Positions 8,801 through 16,671 of a stretch of DNA of 16,671 bases are shown in pieces. A program made the position numbers and the translations under genes. The stretch is from positions 1 to 16,671 of the forward strand of contig JASANZ010001806.1 in NCBI GenBank assembly GCA_030849805.1, written 5' to 3'. The stretch's first letter is position 1. Each line of letters opens with the position of its first letter. Below the pieces are notes generated by a model. It worked only from the letters and a program-made list of their open reading frames with translations. It ran no database searches and was not told the DNA's origin. This DNA comes from Sergeia podlipaevii (lineage: Eukaryota > Euglenozoa > Kinetoplastea > Trypanosomatida > Trypanosomatidae).

Positions 8801-10709
8801 AAGCAGCGCCGTTGCGAGTCCACTGATCAATCAAGCGTCCCACTGCCCTCTTGGATAGTAAGTGCGCGTTGCTGATCACCACCACATTGTGTTCCATTTC
8901 TGCAGCAGTGTCACCCCGCGTGTGTGCAGTCACGCTGGCTCTGTGACCGCTTTTGTTGCTTTTAACTGCGCTCGATACATCATTCAAGAGAAGCCCTATC
9001 AAAAGCAAGGGCACAGCATCCTCCTCACGAGTACCGCAGTAGGGAGCAAAATGACACGACTGCCGCCCAAAAACTGCTTCCGCCGGCTTCCGCGAGACAG
9101 AAGAAACTGGGAACGCGACAAGATCCAATACGGAGTTGTAATCCACCGAGTGCTCGATCGGGCAGTAGTAGATACGACTGGGTGACTTCCTCATACCCAA
9201 AGGCGATTCTGACAAACGCAACGACGTCGACAACAAGTCCGCAATCACTGCACGGCACACCTCGTGAACCATCGAGGGAGCAGACATCGACTCGGGGAAG
9301 GGCACGCGCAGAGACACGGCACGGGTGTGTGCAGGCAGACCACCAACTGCCAGAGAAGCATCCTCATAGAATCTTAAAGCCCATTCCTTGTCGCTACGAC
9401 CTGCCTGAGACTGATCCTGCTCCTGCTGGTGTGGCTGCTCTTCCTCTCGATACCGCAGAGCATCTTTCTCTTCTAACAATAATAGTGGAGAGAAGGAAGA
9501 GCACAGAGAGTGAGTAGCCTTGCCTCCTTGCAGCCACTTGGGGTGCAGCTGGAGCACAGACCGCCGCCATTCCCGGGTTCGGCTCACAAAAACAGATCCA
9601 AAGTCAGCCACGTAGTCTACAGTGTCAGAACGCGCTTCGTGTGCTGGTGTGGTACTCGTGGTATGGCTCTGACAACGAGTACAGAGAAGTGGCACGTTGG
9701 ACGATAGCGAAAGCTGCAAAGCAAGCAGGCTCAGCTCTACCTTGTCCTGTCCTCCTTCAGCACCGGCGATATCGTTGTCGTCATCCTCTAGCCAGCGCAC
9801 AGGAGGGGGTAGTCGAAACCCTATCCGCCGTGTCTGCATGGTCGCGCTTTCTTCCTTCAGAATGCGTCGTATCGTATTAGTAAAGGCAGTATAATCGTTT
9901 ACAGGGGTAGTTTTCAGTAGTGTGCCCAGAGTGCTAGACAGCAATGAGCTCCAGTGCGATGTACCGGCGGATGCCCATGTTTTCCGCGTAAAAGATTGGC
10001 GTGTCTCCACGTGTCTTGCTGTACCTTCCTCGCAATTCGATGCATCCATTCCGCGTCCTGCCGAATGCCGTTTCGTCTGTGCTGAGGTGGTCAACGATTG
10101 GTGCCGTGACAGGCCTTCATCTTGATGGGGGCCTCTTCGCTGAGTATAGTCAAACGTCGGTGCCTTGTCTTGTAAGTGGCACGCTAAAAAATAGAGTTGC
10201 CGAGGTCGCGCCAGTGAGCAGCGGCGACCCTCTTGCATGCTCTCGTCAATGCCAAACCCGGCCATTTGGAGGTGAGCCCAGTGCGGGGAGTGCAGAGAAA
10301 AAAATTGTTTGGTGAATGGACAAAAAAGAGAGCCAAAGAGAAGGATGCCTAGTCCGTTTCTACCACGCCTGTTGATGTGCCTTGGAAGCCTATGCGGGCT
10401 GTAGGAGTGTCTCGAGGACTGCAGGCCTTGTTTGAAACCATTTCGTGGAAAAAGAGAACCGCCCATGATGAAGCTGGGATGCACGTGGGCCTTCTTTTGT
10501 GACGAACGCACTAGCGGTGGTGGTAGTGATATTTGTGATGGCGAGGATGGTTGTTGAGCTGTGAAATTATGGGGTGCTGCAGCGTCGCTCAAGGCGTCGA
10601 GCTGGGCAAGTATGGACGCATCTTCTACCGACTGCATGATGTCAAGAAACTCTGAGTCAATTTCAAAGTTCACGTATGGAGGTGTTCCCTTTGTGTTATC
10701 ACGATCCAT
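5808..10709 (-). CDS. Large kinetoplastid protein of unknown function, possibly a degenerate PIF1/RecD-like helicase
   Basis: A 1633-residue reading frame from ATG 10709 to TAA 5808-5810, clearly coding by its length and mixed composition. I do not firmly recognise it. The first 430 residues show no known domain. Scattered blocks then occur in the order expected of an SF1B PIF1-like helicase. About 465-490 has VPFPESMSAPS where a Walker A GxxGTGKS would lie. About 608-625 has NVVVISNAHLLSKRAVGRL, like a Walker B IDEISML with Asn-Ala for Asp-Glu. About 690 has KVQLILVGYG, like motif III LVLVGD. About 1010 has LLFCAPIMADVLLLREYL. About 1274 has LSVGSYVVLHEDI, followed by a GTVCVVTGFV segment, like the PIF1 LKVGAQVML...GVVxGF. 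About 1508 has an aromatic block near YAVVCLRPEQRYDVLTAM. If this reading is right, the catalytic residues are gone and it would be a pseudo-helicase. Low-complexity inserts (Ala-run, Pro-run, Ser-rich) are present. The family assignment is tentative; the existence of the gene is not. Confidence 0.9.
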   Translation of the reverse strand: MDRDNTKGTPPYVNFEIDSEFLDIMQSVEDASILAQLDALSDAAAPHNFTAQQPSSPSQISLPPPLVRSSQKKAHVHPSFIMGGSLFPRNGFKQGLQSSRHSYSPHRLPRHINRRGRNGLGILLFGSLFCPFTKQFFSLHSPHWAHLQMAGFGIDESMQEGRRCSLARPRQLYFLACHLQDKAPTFDYTQRRGPHQDEGLSRHQSLTTSAQTKRHSAGRGMDASNCEEGTARHVETRQSFTRKTWASAGTSHWSSLLSSTLGTLLKTTPVNDYTAFTNTIRRILKEESATMQTRRIGFRLPPPVRWLEDDDNDIAGAEGGQDKVELSLLALQLSLSSNVPLLCTRCQSHTTSTTPAHEARSDTVDYVADFGSVFVSRTREWRRSVLQLHPKWLQGGKATHSLCSSFSPLLLLEEKDALRYREEEQPHQQEQDQSQAGRSDKEWALRFYEDASLAVGGLPAHTRAVSLRVPFPESMSAPSMVHEVCRAVIADLLSTSLRLSESPLGMRKSPSRIYYCPIEHSVDYNSVLDLVAFPVSSVSRKPAEAVFGRQSCHFAPYCGTREEDAVPLLLIGLLLNDVSSAVKSNKSGHRASVTAHTRGDTAAEMEHNVVVISNAHLLSKRAVGRLIDQWTRNGAASRSYKAMELAKHSRSHDRCDANARKTSSLSYSAQRWQVLLGVEPFSKAVRTNCVHPLGKVQLILVGYGVTDEGAVCGDSGGFGALSFPTVPLAGTDTLAVSKEAIEDVFFIEESLATALLRVGPLYQASFTPLEQAQLLAALTASAWKQLPPSFAVNSFVMRLLPSGKRAYMGVSAPLSTPQGQKQFSEGCEKLLRLQLDFPASVRRAGMAPVTSSADTIEKELMRYSFLSAVTVRHSLMKAYSVVVRASPTVANSNSSKEKLDSVLTEKEASSTQSFTASPCYPGVAVLPVPTRAVAYERESKVIAGLLYKKLYGGCISSHIKTKNTAPTDSLRRTRHHVDVLHQSYDAFIEPSVLLGSWTSTLLFCAPIMADVLLLREYLKQQLRMRMRNVRGEQLPLCLIKEVKESTCGKINIDDVDTFHIDFIAFPLARRCRLFGLRALFSCGVADATSSDAAFNEKANGSTAVIEETSWKESMWHRHDYFQWRQQRQTVGMSTEDIVFMHLHEVLKKYASSPLFFPLWTYNVPGFSARQRAASLARLRREQCRSSEEERSSPGHEMRSSSAASNALTFSQSSSPSPQIQSHVKEEVVAAGTGLQLAVQASIPYQFSNVQETSMPCTPSIVERRLFSLAVAQCPSLRLSVGSYVVLHEDILITASRQSGKLEKMPDSGDSEHASTHDLLRGRRAIVGLPRGTVCVVTGFVRASTLCKQSASIPSLLSPCGMTDSGNTAALAAAAAALPQVPVECQWHIERLLPGALEGLTLYMQQQRCQQHVDAAVPMVRVVSEGDGKRCSNSSNNNTESEEEKVEVREFLLLPQPSLVGGYASLHYYSLPVLHLPVHSLEPPPPPAVVAVRGRRADESAHSTALCCYPFTWLYHPYYGGPYSYAVVCLRPEQRYDVLTAMLAAFRRDAVTGVQDTSSPFAFVEDTLFSERNSAVEGAESKRNSAKAPARTQMHCSSSGDTLGGASGDSSPRISLDVLTELSLFPQTPLDVNT

Positions 10710-10714
10710 AGCAT
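10670..10714 (-). promoter_or_regulatory. Upstream ORF overlapping the start of the large gene
   Basis: An ATG at 10714-10712 lies 5 nt upstream of the main ATG and in another frame. It opens a 14-codon frame ending in TGA at 10670, inside the main coding region. If the acceptor at 10773-10772 is used, this is the first ATG in the mRNA, so it could lower translation of the large protein. Confidence 0.45.
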
Positions 10715-10815
10715 AGGTGGTTAAAAGCGCACAAGAAAAAAAATAGAGAGAGCAGCGTGCGCAAGAATTTCCTTTAAAAAGGGATGAAGAAAAACAAAAA
10801 TGGTGATTTTTAAAG
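10710..10815 (-). promoter_or_regulatory. Probable spliced-leader acceptor and 5'UTR of the large gene
   Basis: On the minus strand the tract TTTTTGTTTTTCTTCATCCC and a T-run precede AG at 10773-10772. Between that AG and the start codon at 10709 there is no other AG, which makes this the natural acceptor and gives a 5'UTR of about 62 nt, itself pyrimidine-rich. Confidence 0.55.
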
Positions 10816-12031
10816 GAAAAAAAGCCTTTCTCCCTTTTTTATCTCCACCCCTCTATGTGCTTTTCTGTGAACACAAAAAGTTTCCTCCTCTTTTTTTAAA
10901 AAAAAAAAAAAATGCGATCGTCTGACTCCTTAGCAAAAGACCAAGAGGGGAGAAATAAAAAGTAAAAGAGGAAGTAGTCTGCCTATCTGCCTTTACACTT
11001 TATGATAGTAAAAAAAATTGTTTTAATGTTTAAAAGAGAAAAAATGCGGGGCACACACAAAAACAAACAAAAAAAAACGCATTCAAGACAAACAAATAGA
11101 CGGTAAGTGAGGTATACAAACGCATATTGTGGCATCGAAATCAGTCTAGTGCATCTAAAGCAGACCTCTGATTTTTTTCCCGTGGTTGTTAATGTTGTTT
11201 ATCCATTTGTTCGTGCGTGATATATTGGTCAAAGCCCTGAACACAAAAATTTAGAAGAAATAGTTGTTTTTGTTGTTTTATACTTGCAAGAGAAGAATAT
11301 GAAAACTCAGAGAGTGCTTTTTTTTTTGAGGGGGCTAATCAATATGTATTTTTTTTTCAGCTACCTTGCAGCATCCCTTTTTTTTTTGTGTGTGTGTGCG
11401 TAGTATCAAGATGGGTAGCCTCCTAACATACTAGCAGCAAAACCATTTTTCTTCCCTCACTCCTCTTCCCCTCTTTTATGCGTTGAACGTCGTGAAGAAT
11501 GGCAATCACAAATAAATAAGCATACATATATTCATACAATTAGCAAAATAAGATTTTTAAAAAATGGCATATGGCTCACATATATAATATCAAAATAATA
11601 ATAATAATAATTTTAATTATAATAGCAGAAAATAGTTGATAACAAACTCTACGTAAAAGAGGAAAAAAAAAAGCTGTACTGGAAGAAAAACAAAATAAGT
11701 ATTTTTAGAAAAATCAATAGGTGGGCATATTTTTTTTTTTGCGAGAATGAGAATGTGCTGGTTGACCTCCAATAGCAGAACGTGACTGAGTACCCATAAG
11801 TTCAGTCATTCTTTTCTTCTCGTTTTTTTTTTCCTTAGTTATCTCTTTTGGAAGAAAAAAAATTATTATGAGAAGGGTCCGAATGGAGAAAAATAATGAA
11901 GAAAAAAGATGGACTTGGAGCAATTCAGAAGTATCCCTTCTCCCCACCATCAATCCTTTTCACACTCATACGCGTTACCTAGTGACGAAAAGGAAAAGAT
12001 CTGAAATGAAAGACACATAATGAGTGAATCA

Positions 12032-12062
<31 letters not shown>

Positions 12063-12377
12063 CCATCGTCGTTGACTCCACAAAATCAAGTAAGTGCATT
12101 TATCTGCATAATGTGAACACACACACAAAAAAAAAAAAAATGGAAACAATTTTCTTCCCATTTCCTCCATAAAAGAATTATGTCTCGGCAACGCAATGCA
12201 ATAATCTCACAGCACACAAGCACGGAGAGACGCGCAACGTGGCAGGCATACACTACAGGAAAAGAAGAAAATCCAAAGAAAAAAAAAGGAATAGAAAAGG
12301 AATCGAAAAAAACTTGAAACAATAGGTTAAGCATTCACACAAACAATAATCAAAAAAAAAAATTTGTAGCACATGTT
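10816..12377. other. Non-coding spacer, no gene seen
   Basis: About 1.6 kb of A/T-rich sequence with T-runs near 11319, 11351 and 11379, a TG repeat near 11387-11398, a TAA-type repeat near 11597 and a TA microsatellite at 12035-12062. Short frames here, including a 79-codon minus-strand frame at 11953-11714, are Lys/Phe/Ile-rich and match no family I know. No tRNA-like or structured RNA was recognised. Confidence 0.6.
12035..12062. repeat. TA dinucleotide microsatellite
   Basis: About 14 uninterrupted TA units in the spacer between the GTPase pseudogene and the large gene. Confidence 0.95.
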
Positions 12378-14374
12378 CTACTGAAATTCAGAAGGTGTGG
12401 TAGCTATGATGGTACTGCCGCCAACCGTAGTTACCATCATACTCGGCTGTGGCTCATTGTCACCGCCTGGAGATAGAAGAGATGAATGCCCCTCCTTGTT
12501 CTTTTCCCTGTCATCTAGTACCTTCTGCATCATAGCCATCATCTGTTCAATCTTCTCCGCAGACACGGTGTCGCTGCTTTTAATGATGTTGATAGCGTCA
12601 GAAAATGGTGGAGCAAGGATATCGCCCAAACAGCGCTGTTCAACGATGCTGCTGTTAAACCTATTGCTACTACTGCGGATGTTGGAGCTGCTGCCGTTGT
12701 TCTTTAAAGAGTGCATTACAGAAGCATTGAATGCTGTGGGGAAAAAAAAAAATTGGCGTGGTGCGTAAGACTCCATTGCGGAGAGTGGCCGCCTGTGAAG
12801 ATTCTTTGCGTGTTCGGAGTAAAAAAAAAAGGGGCTTGAAATGTTGATTGCACACAGTGTCATCATTGTCGTCATCGTCGTCGTTGTTGACGTTGCTGTT
12901 GTCGTTGTTGTTGTTGTTATTGCTGATGCTTTTGGTTTCCTCTTCAGAGAGACGCCGCAGAGCCTTACTCGCGCGCTCGCCAGTTGAAGAGGGTCATCAA
13001 TTTTCCATGAGAGAAAAGCGCGTTTTCGTGGTGACTCATCTCTGCCTCTAGGCACTGAACACGCACACTGCCGTAGTACATCTTCTCAAGATTGCTCCGC
13101 TCCCCCTCGTCTAGCTTAATGGGTACTCTGGAGCCTCTGCGTGGCTTTAACGTATTGGACAGTGTTGCATTGATCGCATTCCGCACCTTCGTCATTTCAC
13201 CTCCCTTCTCTGCTTTTTCAATATCACAGATTTTATCAATGTCGACCTTCTAAAAAAAAAAAAAAAACGCTTGTACTCATCGGGGGAAGGGAAATCACTT
13301 ACATTCAGACGATACTTGGCAGCAATCACGGGGTACTTTTCCGGCAACTTTTCAATCGCCTTAGCGAGCGCCTTGGAGCGGTTGAACTATAGCATCTCTT
13401 TCCGCAGTGTTGAGCAGATGACGGCATGAGTAAGCACCTCCTTGGCGCGGCTGATGGTGACTGCAACTTTCTTGTCCCACAGCTGGTGAGGCACCTGATG
13501 AAGGATTTCCTTGATAACGTCCGTTTTCTCCTCTGAGAAGAGCAGGGAGAAGCTATCTTGACGGTATGGACGGTCTCAGAAGCTACCCACGTACACACGC
13601 GGCGGCTCGTTAGACGTGAACATTGAAGATAAGACCCACATGAAGCCGCCATGAACCTTCATGAGTTCCTGTGACGTGACCATGTCGACCTTGTTAGGGA
13701 CAACGCGGATGCGACTATCCAGCCCGTAGAGTGTCTCTTTATGCAAGGTGCGTAGCTCCTCGCCGGAATTCAGCTTTGTAGGATCAAGCAGTACGAAAAT
13801 GATATCGCTGCGCTCAGCAAACCAACGACTGACATCACAGAAGTTGCATGAGTTGTTCGGGTCCGAGCTGGCACTCTCCAATATACCTGGAGTGTCAATG
13901 AGCGTCACGTGCTTGAGCAGTGGGTGGGGCGCCTGATAGCCTCTAAAGTGCTGAATCATCTCCTCGCCAAAGGTCTCGAACTGCGTAAAAGGAAAACTCT
14001 TGGGGTGCACAAGAGTACGCCCATCCACCGCTGCTGGTTCCTTGCCGTAGTTGCCAACAGTGAACTCTGGCGTGGTGGGTTGCGGGCCCGCCCATAGATG
14101 GTCAGTTTGGAGGAAATAGTTAATGAAAGAAGACTTGCCGGTCGACCAAGGCCCAAAGAAGCTGATGCAAGGGGGACGGCCGTGAAGAAGCATGTCATCG
14201 AATGTACTAGGTCATAGAACATCGTAGTGATACAAATCCTCCAGCGGCTTGATTTCAGTCAGATACACATCGTGAAGCTTGTTAAGGATTCTGTTGTCGG
14301 ACAAGTTTTCTGTAGCGACGATAGGTTGTTTATTGCCGATGATAGTTGAATGTAGATGAGATCTGTTTATTCAT
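12378..14374 (-). pseudogene. Decayed EHD/sarcalumenin-like dynamin-family GTPase
   Basis: The best-preserved part, 14193-13579, carries the whole G domain: P-loop GPWSTGKSS (14154-14128), PTTPEF, DTPG (13896-13885), NKVD (13695-13684) and the family signature EPPRVYVGSF. These match EHD proteins and sarcalumenin, membrane-associated dynamin-like GTPases. The same frame runs on both sides with family-like sequence: IKPLEDLYHYD upstream, and DKKVAVTISRAKEVL and DFPSPDEYK downstream. It is cut by TGA at 14214-14212, TGA at 13578-13576 and TAG at 13389-13387. A likely ancestral ATG at 14374 is in another frame. After a 16-T run (13267-13252) the protein continues in a second frame (KVDIDKI, about 13249-13000), then a third with Asn/Asp-rich sequence, then a fourth segment after a 10-T run, ending with TAA or equivalent near 12378. 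Several independent lesions make a functional single protein unlikely. The C-terminal boundary is inferred. Confidence 0.8.
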
Positions 14375-14440
14375 CTTATTTTTCTGCACTACTGTTCACC
14401 TATTCACTTTCTTTTGTTAACGGAAAAAAAAAGCGTTTGA
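14375..14440 (-). promoter_or_regulatory. Relic spliced-leader acceptor region of the GTPase pseudogene
   Basis: On the minus strand a CTTTTTTTTTCC tract is followed by AG dinucleotides, the last being GTGCAG about 10 nt before the ATG at 14374. This is what a trypanosomatid 5' end looks like and supports 14374 as the ancestral start. Transcript processing here may persist although the protein frame is broken. Confidence 0.4.
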
Positions 14441-16671
14441 TGAACAGCTAAAAAGATTGCGTAGAGGTGCGTCTGAATCCTCATTCAAGATATCAAAAAG
14501 GGAAATGCAGAGAGAAAAAGAAAACTCCGACGCAACTTCTCTACTTGTAGTAAAGATAGCGTATTGAGTGATCTAACGACAAACCTCTGATATCTTCTGT
14601 TGTCGACTTTTTTGTTTATGTAAAAACGGAGGCAAAAAGAAAGGTGTTGGTGTTGGCAAGTCGATGAAAAAAACATTCCTATGTAGATTCTTAATAGTGC
14701 TTTGTTGATTTCCTTCTTTTCTCTGATGTGGGTATGTGTTTGTGCGGACTTGCACAAATGTGTTTATGGATGTCTGCCGACTTGGTTATAAACTACATGC
14801 AGTACAATAAAACAAAAACGAAAAAGAGAATAATAAAAAAGAGAAAAAACGTACGATGACGCAAGTGCAGGGCATGCATGACAAGAACAAAAAGATATAT
14901 GCCATAATGGCTCCTGTGGTAACAACAGCACAGTTGCTTCCATCGTTTATTCACTAAGATACTATTTTGTTTGTTTATGTGTGTGTGTGCTCTCTCACGC
15001 CTGAGAGAAAAAAAAAAGATGCGCATCCAACGGCATGCTCAACAGGTACTTCTGTGTCTCACAGAAAAAAAAAAAGAACTAATGATAGTCACGCATAGAG
15101 GAAAAACTGGACTTATTTTAAAAAAAAAAAGGTACGCCCACTTCAGTTCATTAAAAAAAAAAAATGTCGTTTTCCATTCAGCACACACATTATCGCAGGA
15201 GTTAGAACACTACTATCGTTTTTTTTGTTGTTATTGTTGTTTCGTTGGCTGTGTGTTTGATTGCTTGCTCTCTATATTTACTGTATATTGTTGCTGTTGT
15301 TAAAAAAAGAGAACTCTCATCCTCTCTCTCTCTCTCTTTCTCTCTACGTATAAATATACCGCAGTAAACATGACGTGGCTTCACGACGATCCGTTTGAGT
15401 ATCGCTGAAAAACTGACGTGATCCCATAAACTGCTGACCACTATATCCACCAAGGCTGACTGACAGGGGAACGGCAAAAGAAGAAAAAAGAAATTGTTAT
15501 GTGTATGAGCCATCCTAAATAAATAAATATATAAAATGTAATAATGCACGAGGCTACGTACTGTTGTTGTCATCACGCGAATACATCTATCCGGTAAGCG
15601 AAAAAAAAAAAAAAAAAATGTTCATGTTGGCTTGCCAAATGGGGTAAAAAAAAAAAAAAAAAAAGATACAAAGAAAAACAACAACAGAAAACACAATATC
15701 CCTGTGCCGCAGCTCTTCACAAACCTACACCTCGCTGCACTTCACAAAACAAAAAAAACACCTGCATAACACCAACAAGGAAAAGAAAGGAAAGGGAGAA
15801 GGAAAGCTTTTAAAAAGAAAAAAAAAAAGCTCCATCATGTAGTGAAAAGGATCACATATATATATATATTCTCATTTTTCAAGTGCGTACAGTAAAAAAA
15901 AAAAAAGAGAAAATACTTGCAGATTCACGTACGAGATTCCCCGCCGTTTCCTTTGACTTCAAGGTAACAAAAAAAAAAAAAATCATTTGGCAAAAAAAAA
16001 AAAAACGCCGGTATCACCCACAGAGCGACAGAAGAAAATGTCGTCTCTTTTCATACAACTTTAAAAAAAGAAATATATATATATTAAAAAAATAGCAAAG
16101 GGAAAAATGAGAAAGCAGATGTACACGAGACGATAGCAGCTTCTCCTTTCCATTATTTTTCTTTTCGTGATCCTATATCATCAGTAAAGGAATTAACAGA
16201 AAAAAAAAGCCAAAAAAGCACGTCCCCAACAAGTACATTGTGCCAAAAAGTAAAGCATTTCTTACCAAAAAAAAAAAGAGCACGGAAAACAGCATCAATG
16301 AAAAAAAAGCAAAAAAAAGGCATAAACTAAACTTGCTTGCTAACCGATCAAAAAAAAAAAAAAAAAATCACTCCTCAAAGGAAAGAAAATGTGGCACTTG
16401 ATTATATGACTCCCATACCCCTTTTCTGTTGTTTTTGTTTTTTTTTGGTGAGGCAGAGATGGAAAACATAGATGTTTCTTTTTTTTTCTTAAGGTAGCAT
16501 AATACAAAAAGAAAGGAGCAAGAGAGGATTGAATCTCCCCTTTTCTCCCTCCTCTCCTTCCAACAAACAACAGAAGCTGCATACTAAATATCCCAAACAA
16601 CCATATAAAAAGAAAGTACAACAATGAGAGAGAAGAACAGCGAAGTGAAGTGAGCAAACAAACAACAAACG
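14441..16671. other. Long A/T-rich region without a recognised gene
   Basis: More than 2.2 kb with long A-runs on the plus strand (near 15601-15618, 15646-15664 and 16351-16367), short TA repeats near 15855-15869 and 16072-16084, and a CT repeat at 15321-15345. It is probably the 3'UTR and spacer of a gene beyond the right edge. One more complex island at about 15344-15480 has an acceptor-like tract and a 27-codon frame on the minus strand. No tRNA or structured RNA was recognised. Confidence 0.55.
15321..15345. repeat. CT-rich dinucleotide repeat
   Basis: A near-perfect CT run with one TTT interruption; it is GA-rich in the sense of the minus-strand transcripts. Confidence 0.9.

Noticed and set aside
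5928..10315. Many plus-strand reading frames opposite the large gene
   Set aside because: They are shadows of the 1633-residue gene, with Cys/Leu/Arg-rich compositions and no family resemblance.
628..10709. Genome-wide reassignment of stop codons (Blastocrithidia-like code)
   Set aside because: The three long coding genes, over 2300 codons together, have no in-frame TGA, TAG or TAA and end in ordinary stops. The stops in the GTPase relic are therefore better explained by decay, though that single TGA at a conserved Trp is kept as a finding.
11714..11953. 79-codon minus-strand frame
   Set aside because: It is dominated by Phe/Ile/Lys from A/T runs. The last 31 residues look more normal, but there is no convincing acceptor or family match.
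13576..13578. TGA as selenocysteine
   Set aside because: The family has Trp at this position, not Cys, and no SECIS-like structure was recognised downstream.
15202..15576. 124-codon minus-strand frame
   Set aside because: It is built from simple repeats (TTTC, GAGA) and an acceptor-like tract that would itself be intronic. No domain resemblance.

Overview
The window looks like a piece of a trypanosomatid (kinetoplastid) nuclear chromosome. All recognisable genes lie on the minus strand, read from right to left. None needs an intron. Each is preceded on the coding strand by a T-rich polypyrimidine tract and an AG that would suit spliced-leader trans-splicing. The spaces between genes are long (about 0.7 to 2.3 kb) and full of A/T homopolymers and simple repeats. 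I cannot name the genus; the intergenic style is not that of the GC-rich Leishmania chromosomes.

In the order of transcription: 16671-14441 has no convincing gene. 14374-12378 is a decayed gene of the EHD/sarcalumenin dynamin-like GTPase family. Its GTP-binding core is uninterrupted, but the gene has in-frame TGA, TGA and TAG codons, a shifted 5' end and several frame changes at T-runs. 12377-10774 is non-coding. 10709-5808 encodes a 1633-residue protein that I do not firmly recognise; scattered blocks recall a PIF1/RecD-like helicase that has lost its ATPase residues. 5807-4830 is its probable 3'UTR and the next spacer, with a clean 8-bp hairpin 88 nt after the stop. 4661-3663 and 1839-628 are tandem paralogues with an unusual layout: a helical N-terminus, a U-box-like domain, a low-complexity linker, and a CCCH zinc-finger pair whose first finger lacks the usual histidine. 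They are probably the counterparts of the adjacent T. brucei genes ZC3H39 and ZC3H40, whose proteins form a cytoplasmic complex that binds and stabilises mRNAs for respiratory-chain components. 627-1 is the 3' flank of the last gene.

The genes probably belong to one polycistronic unit, so control should be mainly post-transcriptional (splicing signals, 3'UTRs, one upstream ORF). The most useful leads are the U-box plus zinc-finger pair, the GTPase pseudogene with TGA at a conserved tryptophan position, the possible pseudo-helicase, and the 3'UTR hairpin.
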